Of a stretch of DNA of 64,000 nucleotides, positions 1-8,584 are shown piece by piece. Under the pieces are notes generated by a model, which worked only from the letters and a program-made list of their open reading frames with translations, made no database searches and had not been told where the DNA came from. Source of the stretch: Rhynchopus euleeides (taxonomy: Eukaryota; Euglenozoa; Diplonemea; Diplonemida; Diplonemidae); NCBI GenBank assembly GCA_963210315.1, contig OY723275.1:1860001-1924000 (forward strand), written 5' to 3'. The position numbers and the translations under genes were made by a program. The stretch's first letter is position 1. The number at the start of each line of letters is the position of its first letter.

Positions 1-2
1 AC

Positions 3-1469
3 ATGGCACGGATTCTCGAGGCCGCAACCCCTGTGGACCGGGCCCACAGGTGCAAGGATGTGTACGTCGGGGTGTACCGGCAGTCCGGGAAGACCCTGCC
101 CAACTGGGGCTCAGCCACCTTCCGCTCCGTGCCCGACGGCGAGACGACACAGGCGCGCGTGGTGCGCCGGGACCTCGGATCTGGCCCCGACAGCATCCAC
201 ACCGTCTACACCAGGGAGGGGTCGTTCCCCACCTCCTCCAACAGCATCCTGGAGCCCATCTGCGACTTCCCGCGCCCGAGGCACTGGGGGTGCGTCCCCC
301 CTGAGGCAGACCTCTACCGCCCACACCCGGGATGCGACGTCTATGCCTTGCGGGAGCACGACACTGCCCGGCTTGCCATGGTGAAGCGCGAGCTGGACAC
401 CATCGCAGACGAGACGCAAGACTTCCCTGTCCCAAAATACCAGAACATCATCGACCCCAACCTGCTGGTATCCAAGGGGCGGTGGGTCCCCTGCGAGTGG
501 TTCATCACCGAGCAGGGCCGGGCGGAGCTGCAGGGGGGTGCCCTATCGCACCCACGGAGCAGTTGTGTGGCGGACGTCTTCACCCCCATACTGCAGAGCG
601 TCCTCCCGGTGCTGGCGAACAGGCTGGGCTCACCAGCGCTCCACCTCCCCGGCACCACGTTGCAGGCTGTGGTGAAGGCGCAGCGGATCATCGTGCCCGG
701 TGCGGGCACCCTGCTGCAGGGGGAGGAGGGGGACGCCGGGAGCTACGAGGGGCTCTGGCACAGCGAGGGGGACGTGGAGGACATCGTCGCCGTGGTTCTG
801 TATTACTACAACGTGGATGCGGCGCTGGAGGGCGGGGCGATGGAGTTTGCCGCGAAGGACATACACCAAGTCGTGTACAAGGATTCCTCATCGGGTTATC
901 ACTTTAAGAAAACGGATGTGGTTGCCCCGAGCGCAGACGGTGAGGGCCCCGCCAACGCATTGCTGACCTGCTCCGTGCCGGTGGAGACCGGGACCGTGAT
1001 TGTGTTCTCAAACTATCAGATGATCCACAGGGTGCTGAAGGTGGTGAATACATCGCCGGATCCTGCGTGCCGCGAGTTTGCGGCGCTGTTCATCGTCAAC
1101 CCTGCGGCGAAGTCGCGCCTCTGCCCTGCGGCGCGCTACCTCAGCTCCGAGGAGGCGCAGGGGGTGACGGATGAGCAGCGGCAGCTCGCGCGGGTCACAA
1201 AGCTGACCTCTCAGCTGGCCCCAAAAGGCGTCTTCGGCTCTGACGACGATGTCTGCTCGACTGGCAATGGGTGTATCCAGATGATGCGTTTCGTGCGGGA
1301 GCAGTTGGAGCTCCAGTGCCTTGACACGCCCTGTCAGGGTGGTGCGCCCCGCTATGCTGGGCTGACGTTCTACCCCACGCAGGTCAACCGTGGTGTGAGC
1401 GAGCAGCTGTCCGCGAGCAGTGCCGACCTCGAGGTGCGCTGCATGATGTTCGATGGAAACCCAGGATGA
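3..1469 (+). CDS. DUF4246-like (2OG-Fe(II) oxygenase-type) protein, possibly 5'-partial
   Basis: Open frame of 488 residues. The first ATG is the third base of the window, so the true start may lie upstream. The centre and C-terminal half match the DUF4246 family, whose core looks like a double-stranded beta-helix oxygenase. A LQAVVKAQ strand is followed by WHSEG (H253, E255 as an HxE metal pair), then LYYYN. About 90 residues later comes the strand GTVIVFSN with H342 (MIHRV), then R357-EFAALFIVNP, the position of the 2-oxoglutarate-binding arginine. H253/E255/H342 are therefore the likely Fe(II) ligands. No signal peptide or membrane segment is visible. The substrate is unknown; family members are mostly uncharacterised. 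It lies 534 bp upstream of the lipoxygenase-like array on the same strand. The family call rests on motif order. The enzymatic role is inference. Confidence 0.7.
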   Translation: MARILEAATPVDRAHRCKDVYVGVYRQSGKTLPNWGSATFRSVPDGETTQARVVRRDLGSGPDSIHTVYTREGSFPTSSNSILEPICDFPRPRHWGCVPPEADLYRPHPGCDVYALREHDTARLAMVKRELDTIADETQDFPVPKYQNIIDPNLLVSKGRWVPCEWFITEQGRAELQGGALSHPRSSCVADVFTPILQSVLPVLANRLGSPALHLPGTTLQAVVKAQRIIVPGAGTLLQGEEGDAGSYEGLWHSEGDVEDIVAVVLYYYNVDAALEGGAMEFAAKDIHQVVYKDSSSGYHFKKTDVVAPSADGEGPANALLTCSVPVETGTVIVFSNYQMIHRVLKVVNTSPDPACREFAALFIVNPAAKSRLCPAARYLSSEEAQGVTDEQRQLARVTKLTSQLAPKGVFGSDDDVCSTGNGCIQMMRFVREQLELQCLDTPCQGGAPRYAGLTFYPTQVNRGVSEQLSASSADLEVRCMMFDGNPG

Positions 1470-1954
1470 GGCAGGGGACACGGCGATGGGATGCAAGCGG
1501 GGGTGGGAGCGATGTGGAGACAGATGGCTGATCCCTGCGGAGGGACGGGGTGGTGGTGGTGGTGGCTGCTGGGGGTGTCGCCCTGTCCCAAGCGCCTGAT
1601 GTCTGCGGCACTTTGCTAGTGGCGGGATGCAGGGTGGGGTCGGGTGCGGTTGCCTTGTGTGTGGGTCCTGCCCCTGCTTTGTTGCAGGGCTGGCAACCTG
1701 CGAAGGTGCACAGAGGCTTGCCGATTCCTTCCTGCTGTTTACACTGCTGGCGTTTGTTTGGTCTTCTTTGTGTTGCCTCGGATTGACAGAAGGGGGAATG
1801 CCCTCAGCTTGCACATGCCATGCGATGATGCCGATGACTAGCCTAGGCAACGCGCCGCGGGTGGCAGTGTGGAAGGAGTGTGCACCGCCCACAGGCTCGC
1901 TGTCCGGATTTGTGTTTGCACTGAACAGCTACTCACACTAAAGTGACACGTACG
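1470..1954. other. Intergenic region before the array
   Basis: Single-copy sequence between the DUF4246-like gene and the first array copy. It contains a short GGT/GCT-rich stretch near 1549-1570. No gene, RNA or transposon end was recognised. It is the left boundary of the array: sequence shared with the later copies starts only about 50 bp before the first lipoxygenase-like ATG. Confidence 0.6.
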
Positions 1955-2003
1955 CACACTCACACCCACCACCAGATTTACGGTATATTAGCCAGGCAAC
2001 AAG
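1955..2003 (+). promoter_or_regulatory. Conserved leader/core-promoter block upstream of every array gene
   Basis: A CA-rich run is followed by TTACGGTATATTAGCC and GCAACAAG directly before the ATG. The same block precedes all six copies (for example 8559-8584 before copy 2). It is the only upstream sequence that copy 1 shares with the others, so it is probably needed for expression. GGTATATTA could be a TATA-like element, and the AG dinucleotides in CACCAG and AGCCAG could be splice acceptors of a leader. The sequence does not distinguish these. Confidence 0.45.
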
Positions 2004-3818
2004 ATGCGGGGGACAGCTGTGGTGTTGGCGCTCTTGTGTGTGTCGGCAGACGCGGGGTTCTTCAGGAAGCTGCTGTCCCCGCCTGAGGGGCTGTACAGGG
2101 GGTGCTTCGATGAGCTGCGTCGCGTGCTGGCGGATCCGAGCTTCCCGAAGAGTGTGAACGAGAAGCTGCGCTTCGATGAGTTCACGCGTGGGCTTGCACT
2201 GCAGAACCAGGACAACTACGCACGCTGGCCGAACATGACATCGCTGTACGTTGTGCCGCCCAGCATTTCCAGCCCGCTGCCCTCCACCACAGTGGGTCTT
2301 GCGGAGGACATTGTGGTGCCGACGCTGGACGAGACGTGGCCTGCCGCATCGCAGGAGGAGGCGAACGAGAGCATCGCCTACTCCGAGTCGCTGCCGTTCC
2401 CGCACACGTCGTGGCACGTGGGCAGGTGGTACGACGGTGAGGACAAGAAGGCGTCGATCGATGCGCTGATCGGGACGGGCACGAACCCGCTGCGCACCCT
2501 TGTGCCGTGGGGTGAGGAGAAGTACACCGACCAGGGCTTTGCCGACTACGTGTTCAAGGGCATCGGGCAGCACCGTGTGGTGAAGGTGCGTGCGGGTGAC
2601 GCTGACGCCAAGGGTGCGACGTACGCAGTGTACCTCGGCTTCATGGAGCAGTTCGAGGTGCGTCCTGGGTTTGCGCGCCACGGTGCGAACGCCTACTTCA
2701 ACGCGGAGGGGCAGCCGACACACATTGTGCGTCTGGGCAGGACGTACTACCCCTCGGTGCCTGGGTGGGAGAAGCACACGGAGCACGGCCTGTCGTGGCG
2801 CGAGTGCCGGGAGCTGGACGGGTGGTACAAGTGCTTCTCGCTGTCGCGTGGGCTGCACCCCTGCGAGTGCAAGGTGCCCGCCAAGATCGGGTTCAAGTCT
2901 GCCAAGTTCGCCTTCCTGTCCACTCTGAACACCGTCATCACCTTCGTGGACCACCTGTACTGGGGGCACCTGACGGTGGCGAACAGCATCGTGTCGGGGA
3001 ACGTGCAGGAGCTCGGGGTGCACCACCGCCTCCGTGCACTGATGCACCCGTTCACATTCCGCACGGCGGAGATCAACTGGCGTGCCGCCTTCTCGCTTGT
3101 CAACGAGTACGGGCTTGTGCACCGCTCTTCGTCCTTCTCTGCTGACGGCCTGAAGGAGCTGTTCAAGTTCGTGCAGACGGAGGAGGGTGGGCTGCAGTTC
3201 ATGACCATCCCGGAGCGTTTCGCTGCACAGGGCTTCACCAGCGAGGACAAGGTGCAGCTGCCCCTGCACGAGGACGGTGCGGACTTCTACCAGATCGTGC
3301 GCAAGTACGTGCGTACCCACCTGACGACGTACTACGACTACCCCACGAACGCGTGCGGGAAGGACGAGGGGATCAGTGCCTGGATGACACGTGCCAACTC
3401 CATCTCCCCTCGCAAGGACCTGCCGACAGGCGAGGCACTGACGTGCGAGAAGCTGGAGGATGTGCTGTCCACCTTCGTGTTCACAGTGACTGGGTACCAC
3501 GCACACGTTGGGCAGATCGCCGCAGAGGTCAACGACCCGTGCCACTCGCCGTGGGCATGGCGTGAGGGTGAGCTGTGCGGCCCCCCTCGCACCACCTTCA
3601 CCATGCGCTTCGTGATGGAGGCAACCTCGCTGCCGCAGCCCAAGCTGCTGGATGACTACACGCACGTCCTGAGGAGGCCTGGTGACAAGGCCCGCTGGCT
3701 GGTGTTCCAGGAGGAACTCGCTGCCTTCGGCAAGGTTGTGGACAGCCGCAACGCCAACAGGACACGCCCCTTCCGCAGCTTCGACATGGACGTCGTCGAG
3801 GTCTCCATTGGCATCTGA
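2004..3818 (+). CDS. Secreted lipoxygenase-like protein, array copy 1
   Basis: 604 residues, no introns. Residues 1-17 form a signal peptide (hydrophobic VVLALLCVSADA), so the product enters the secretory pathway. NxS/T sites lie at NMT, NES and NRT. I read the fold as lipoxygenase. An HxxxxH pair (H317, H322) lies in DHLYWGHL; HHRLRALMHP with AEINWRAAFSLVNEYG follows and resembles the conserved HP..LL.PH/iN.lAR block. Near the C-terminus come ADFYQIVRKYVRTHLTTYYD, then a GYHAHVGQ motif (H499), and the chain ends in isoleucine I604, a hallmark iron ligand. The third histidine of the usual HxxxxHxxxxH motif is N327, and the usual Asn after the last His is missing (G503), so metal binding may be altered. 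No PLAT domain was recognised. Copy 1 differs from the others in residue 19 (Phe for Leu) and at several silent sites before 2610. Catalytic activity is not shown. Confidence 0.72.
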   Translation: MRGTAVVLALLCVSADAGFFRKLLSPPEGLYRGCFDELRRVLADPSFPKSVNEKLRFDEFTRGLALQNQDNYARWPNMTSLYVVPPSISSPLPSTTVGLAEDIVVPTLDETWPAASQEEANESIAYSESLPFPHTSWHVGRWYDGEDKKASIDALIGTGTNPLRTLVPWGEEKYTDQGFADYVFKGIGQHRVVKVRAGDADAKGATYAVYLGFMEQFEVRPGFARHGANAYFNAEGQPTHIVRLGRTYYPSVPGWEKHTEHGLSWRECRELDGWYKCFSLSRGLHPCECKVPAKIGFKSAKFAFLSTLNTVITFVDHLYWGHLTVANSIVSGNVQELGVHHRLRALMHPFTFRTAEINWRAAFSLVNEYGLVHRSSSFSADGLKELFKFVQTEEGGLQFMTIPERFAAQGFTSEDKVQLPLHEDGADFYQIVRKYVRTHLTTYYDYPTNACGKDEGISAWMTRANSISPRKDLPTGEALTCEKLEDVLSTFVFTVTGYHAHVGQIAAEVNDPCHSPWAWREGELCGPPRTTFTMRFVMEATSLPQPKLLDDYTHVLRRPGDKARWLVFQEELAAFGKVVDSRNANRTRPFRSFDMDVVEVSIGI

Positions 3819-4439
3819 GGACAACCGCTGCATGAACCTCCGACCCGTGCCGATACATGTGTGCCCCCCTTTCCTTTCCCGTTGACCCCACACGATCCTT
3901 TCTCCGTGCGATACCTGTTGACGCCGTGCCACCAACCCGAAGCTCTTTTGCGGCTGTTGAATCAGCCCATCCTTATCAGTCCTGATCTCGCACCCATTTT
4001 GTTCCCTGTTGACAACCAAGAGGCATTCGCCGTACCTCCGAATTTCTGAGCAAGAGTGTCCACGTGGTGTTCGTCCTGGTCATGCTACAACATGTTATCA
4101 AGAAGTGAGCTTTTGTGCCAGTGCCACGTCGACCCTGTCCCTCACCCTTCCTTCCCCATCGCGAGGAACCCCATCCCGATTGGGGCTCTCATGCGCTGAG
4201 ATGGAAGGACTCTTGGTCATGATTTCGGCATCTCACTCGTTCTCAGAACTAGCGACAAACGGAGGGCACGGTCAACATGAAAACGGCCAATTTCACCGGC
4301 CCCCTCCTCCCACACATTCCTCCCGTCCCCCTCCCCCAAGGTTGTCTTTTTTGTTCAAAAGAATCAACCCCCCCTCGTCCCGTCTGGTGGTTTACCAAAT
4401 GAGAGGGGAAGGGGGGGATCTGCTCATCAGTCCTGCGAA

Positions 4440-4588
4440 GGAAAGTGTCACTTCAACTCTGCCGCTCTTTCTCTACTGTTGATACTTCGTTTGATGCGTT
4501 GACGCTTCCACACACACTTACAAACCCACTTGCCTGATGAAGGGGGTGGTGTGTAGAGCACGTTTGGCAGAGCTGAATGACACTTTCC
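4440..4588 (+). mobile_element. 149-bp terminal-inverted-repeat element (MITE-like), spacer 1
   Basis: The left end reads GGAAAGTGTCACTTCA and the reverse complement of the right end reads GGAAAGTGTCATTCAG; both continue into CTCTGCC. The inverted repeats are therefore about 24 bp with one indel and one substitution. There is no coding capacity. The same element occurs at this place in every spacer and once in opposite orientation at 50683, outside the array, so it is a dispersed family. Similarity to the outside copy extends ~25 bp past the right end (ACGACTTTCGCGC), so the true element may be slightly longer. No clear target duplication. Confidence 0.7.
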
Positions 4589-5620
4589 GCGCGAAAGTCG
4601 TGTGCGTAAAAAAAAATCTCCAAAACAAAACCCAGTGGTTGTCTTTTTTATCCTGCGAGTGGCTCTGCCACTAAACAAACAAAACACCAACAAATTCCTC
4701 GAATCCACGTGTGTGTGGGGGTTGGGGTTGGGGATACGCCCTCTTCTTTCACAGACTGTGTTGCCGTGGGCACACCGCTCTTTCACCACCTTCCTCTTCC
4801 CACTGCTTTTTCACCATCTCTGGACAGATATTGTCGAAAGGCAAGCCGGCGCACTCTCATGTAGCTCCTGGATTCACCCCAGGGTATGTGAGGCTCATTC
4901 GTTTTTTTTTGGATCTCTCAGGCTTTTTGAAGCGAAGATTCGGCACCGATGGGCACAGTGCGTTGTTGTGGGCGAACTTACCTGTCCTGTAGATTGCACT
5001 CTCAGGAGTGCAAGATGAAACAGGACAGCCACCACACCACCAGTCTTGACGCCCACAAAATGGTGGATTTTCCAGCGTCAATTCTGTCTCACAGGGTTAG
5101 CCACTTCGACCACACGGGTCGTTGTGCAGAACTTCTCTTTTCGACGCGACGGTATGTATGTCACGCTTGCAGTTGGCTCTGGCGCTGGTTGCGGGTCTGT
5201 CGAGGAGCAGCAGCGGGGTCAAACCCGTCTGCTGTTTTCTGTCATTCCTGTGGTCTGTCGTACGACTTCGGCTTGCGAAAGACTTTTAAACGTTTATAGC
5301 CTCTGGTCACGGCCCCCTTTCAACTTTGACCGTGGGTGGGTTTCTGAATTTTCTGGAAAGCACCATGGATTCGAGGGACTGCGTGATTCGGACTTGCAGA
5401 ACGGAAGGGCTACTGGGAAGGAACTGTACACTTTCTTGAGGCACGATCATTGGTGACCTAGGACGGAGGCATGCACGCCTGTTGACTGGTGAAAAGGGGA
5501 CACCCCAAGCAAGGCATACAAAGCGGAAGGCAGACTTTGTTGCTCCGGCACCACTGTTTCTATTCCCGCCTGGGCTCTGTTTACCCCACCGTCAACAACG
5601 CGGCGCCGTTAAAGGGGGAG

Positions 5621-6067
5621 GGCCTGTGTGTACTGGATAGTTTAAGTGGCATTTACGATAATACCACTTTTTCAGTACCACTTTTTTGGCCTGTGCCCCT
5701 GTGGCCTGGCCAAGGCCCTGACCCCCCCTGAGCCCTGGCTTGGGGGGGTCCCTGTGTGGACTGGATAGTTTAGGTGGCATTTACGATAATGCCACTTTTT
5801 CAGTACCACATTTTTCTTACGATAATACCACTTTTTCAGTACCACTTTTTTGGCCTGTGCCCCTGTGGCCTGGCCAAGGCCCTGACCCCCCCTGAGCCCT
5901 GGCTTGGGGGGGTCCCTGTGGACCCCCTGGCCTCCGGCTGGGGGGGGGCCTGTGTGGACTGGATAGTTTAGGTGGCATTTACGATAATGCCACTTTTTCA
6001 GTACCACATTTTTCTTACGATAATACCACTTTTTCAGTACCACTTTTTTGGCCTGTGCCTGAGGGCC
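5621..6067. repeat. Hairpin-rich GATAATACCAC minisatellite, long form
   Basis: Repeated blocks combine GATAATACCACTTTTTCAG, TACCACTTTTTTGGCCTG and GCCTGGCCAAGGCC. Each main block contains the hairpin GTGGCATT-TACGAT-AATGCCAC or its weaker variant. This unit has an additional internal block ending in the CCCCCTGGCC...GGGGGGGGCC module. Units 2 and 5 lack 198 bp of it, and units 3 and 4 lack 164 bp. Confidence 0.85.
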
Positions 6068-6956
6068 AGGCCAAGGGGTGTGTGGGAGGGTTATCTGTGT
6101 GCAAGCGGCACCGTCTGGAGAAGGTGTGTCACCCCACCCCACCCCTCCTCCCCTACTCCGAAGGATCCGGAACTCCCTCTCGTCAAAATTTGGTTATTTT
6201 TTTACCCCCCTGGATCTCGAGCCAATGTCGTCAGCCTTGCCACAGACCCCATGGAAAGGGCGACGAGGGTGATGAACGTGAAAGTGAACATGTTGGTGTT
6301 TGGGCGTTGGTGTTACCACCGCAGGTGTGGCGGGTGGGGGACGAGGTCTGACCTCGTGCCCAGCAACCAAGCCGACAGCAATGGTTTCCTTTCCCTCCAC
6401 CCTCACGCCCTCGCAAAAACATGGGGAGCCCGTTGTGTTGGCTGACACACACAAGCATTTTCTCGCGGATCACCCCTCCATCCCCTCCCCTCCCCACCCC
6501 CCTCTCTCTCTCTCTCTCCATCGCTCTCCGAGATGCAAACTCGCGAGGAGAAATCCTCCCAACCGCCAACCATCCCCTCCACATCAGTAAGGATTCGAGG
6601 GGATAGGCAGGTGGGGCAGAGGGGGTGGCGGAGGGAGGGAAGACAGTTCTGCAACCACCCCGTATGGTGCCCCCCCCCCGTCTGAAACTCCGTATCGGAA
6701 CAAACTTTCGACCAACTCCGCCAGGAAAGATGAACGACAACAAATTGGAGTTTTCAGGGGGGGCTCATGCGGACAGATTTTTTCTTCTTTTGCTGTTCGG
6801 TCTTTTTTGCCATTTTTTTATTTCAATTTTTTTGGCTGGGCTTTTTCTGTCAAGCAAATAAAGTCACCAGCGGACAGGCTGTATCCCATCTGCCTTGGGG
6901 TTCGTCACATCTTGCCGATGTCTCGATGGACGACGCTCAACATGGTCTTTGATAAT

Positions 6957-7655
6957 ACCGTCACTCAAGTAATGTTGGTGGGGTAATAACCCACCAACTT
7001 CTTCCAGAACCCCCAAATCCACCAAATTAGTACCCCACCAACAAATCTACCCCACCAATTTATTACCCCAATGCGCATCGCTGACTACCGTTTTCGTGGC
7101 GAACGCCTAAGGGGCCCGGCTGATGGCTAAGTTTTCCAGAAAATGCATACGGCGTACGCGTGGGCGTGCGGCGCCTGCATACGGCAGTCTATGTAGTACA
7201 AGAGACGGCCATGTCCGCACACCAAATCGGTCGTCAACCTCAGCAGCCTTCGAGCCTTCGAGTAGGTAATCGTACCTTTTGCACTTGTGCGCGAAGGAAC
7301 CGTCTGTGAAAGGCAAGAGCAAAGGCCAGGGCTCAGCCTACTGGGTGGCCTACTGTGTGCTGAGAGACCTGGAATACCAGCCGTACGCAATTTCTGCGTA
7401 CGCGTACGCAGCGCGGTTTCAGAAAGTGCGGACGGCGTACGCACATGCGTACGCGCAGTCGGGGTGGGTGGGCAGGGGGCTCCAAATCCCAGGTGCCAGA
7501 AAAAATTGCCAAGTACAACGCGCCCTGGGGTAATAATGTTGGTGGGGTAATAACCCACCAACTTTTTTCAGAGCCCCAAATCCACCAAATTAGTACCCCA
7601 CCAACATATTTACCCCACCAATATTTTACCCCACCAACATAACTTGAGTGACGGT
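6957..7655 (+). mobile_element. 699-bp MITE with terminal inverted repeats, spacer 1
   Basis: Left end ACCGTCACTCAAGT; the right end is its inverse, ACTTGAGTGACGGT. The match continues inward with one mismatch for about 30 bp (TGTTGGTGGGGTAA). A TA lies across each outer edge (aaTACCG...CGGTAat), compatible with a TA target duplication as in Tc1/mariner elements. AAT outside ACCG/CGGT is an alternative 3-bp duplication. Inside the inverted repeats a ~70-bp block (from 6971 and again from 7535, with ACCCCACCAAC motifs) occurs as a direct repeat. The core carries many CGTACGC palindromes. No transposase frame, so non-autonomous. Confidence 0.8.
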
Positions 7656-8025
7656 AATCCAAAAGAAATTGTTGGCATGAGGGCGCATAGGAATGTGCAT
7701 CTTCTGTACAAACTATGTCATCCGCAGAGACAACCTCAAGCTGGTTGCAGAATTGGGAGGGGGGGGGGGGGGTGGGGGAAACCCGTCTATACCCTTCCCG
7801 CATGAAGCCCCAGATGCTGTCAGAGTATCTCATCATCCCCAACCTCCTGATTGTCGCCTTCGTATTTCGTTGTGTCTGCTCCCCCTTGCCCGGGTGGCAC
7901 CTGCTGCCGGTGGTTTTGTTGGGGTGCTACGGGACTCCGAGATATGGATATACGGCATATATGACAGCGACGCCTCAAAACAAAGCCTGCAGAACGAAGG
8001 GCAAGCAAAAAAAATAGCACACACA

Positions 8026-8134
8026 GGGGGCCCTCGCTACGAGTCACTGTGAGTCACGAGTCGTCAGTTTTCAGCCAAACATGGCTGACTTCTCACTTTT
8101 TCTCACTCAGTCACACTTGGTAGCGAGGGCCCCC
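8026..8134 (+). mobile_element. 109-bp fold-back element, spacer 1
   Basis: Perfect 15-bp inverted ends, GGGGGCCCTCGCTAC and GTAGCGAGGGCCCCC, flanked on both sides by ACACA, a possible 5-bp target duplication. The centre holds a second perfect stem, TCAGCCA-AACA-TGGCTGA. The whole element could fold into a two-stem cruciform or RNA hairpin. Confidence 0.7.
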
Positions 8135-8584
8135 ACACATACAAGAAAGAACGAAAACAGCACGACTGGTGTGCTTCCGGGCAATGCCTGGGAAGTCCAG
8201 CACAGGCGGATTGGGATCGTCCCCTTGAGGTGGCTGAAGGATAACCCACGTTTCTGGCACGGGGGGGGGGGGGGTGGCTGGTTTATCGCCGGCTGGCCTG
8301 CCGTCGAGGAAGGGTGCTTCCTGTTCAAGAGGAGTGACGAATATGATCTATCCCGGGCGTGTTCATTCCAGCGGCAATCATTATGTGCGACGCCGCCGGG
8401 GTCAAGAAATCGTTGGATGCCGGCCCCGTGACCCCCCTGTTTCGATGGCACGTTGTTGGCTTGGTGGTTCCGATGCAAGTGTGTCTCCGAGGTGGGCAGT
8501 GCAGTGGGGAGGGGAGGGTGCAGGTTGACCACTCCACCACACTCACACACCACCAGACTTACGGTATATTAGCCAGGCAACAAG

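Larger units (their letters stand above)
3819..8584. other. Array spacer 1 (4766 bp)
   Basis: The longest spacer. Order: ~0.6 kb of 3' flank, the 149-bp element (4440-4588), ~1 kb without features, the hairpin minisatellite in its longest form (5621-6067), a CT-rich microsatellite near 6500, T-rich sequence with an AATAAA near 6857, the 699-bp MITE (6957-7655), a poly-G run near 7757, the 109-bp fold-back (8026-8134), a second poly-G run near 8262, then the conserved leader of copy 2. Open frames here are short, lack family similarity that I can see, and sit in low-complexity sequence. I call no gene. Confidence 0.75.

Noticed and set aside
1008..1892. 294-residue reverse-strand frame over the end of the DUF4246-like gene
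   Set aside because: It overlaps the coding 3' end antisense and continues into His/Pro-rich low-complexity sequence; no family features.
5046..5456. 136-residue frame repeated in every array spacer
   Set aside because: It looks partly protein-like, but it is preserved only because the whole spacer is homogenised. No recognised family, no better start context, and no evidence of splicing to a larger product.
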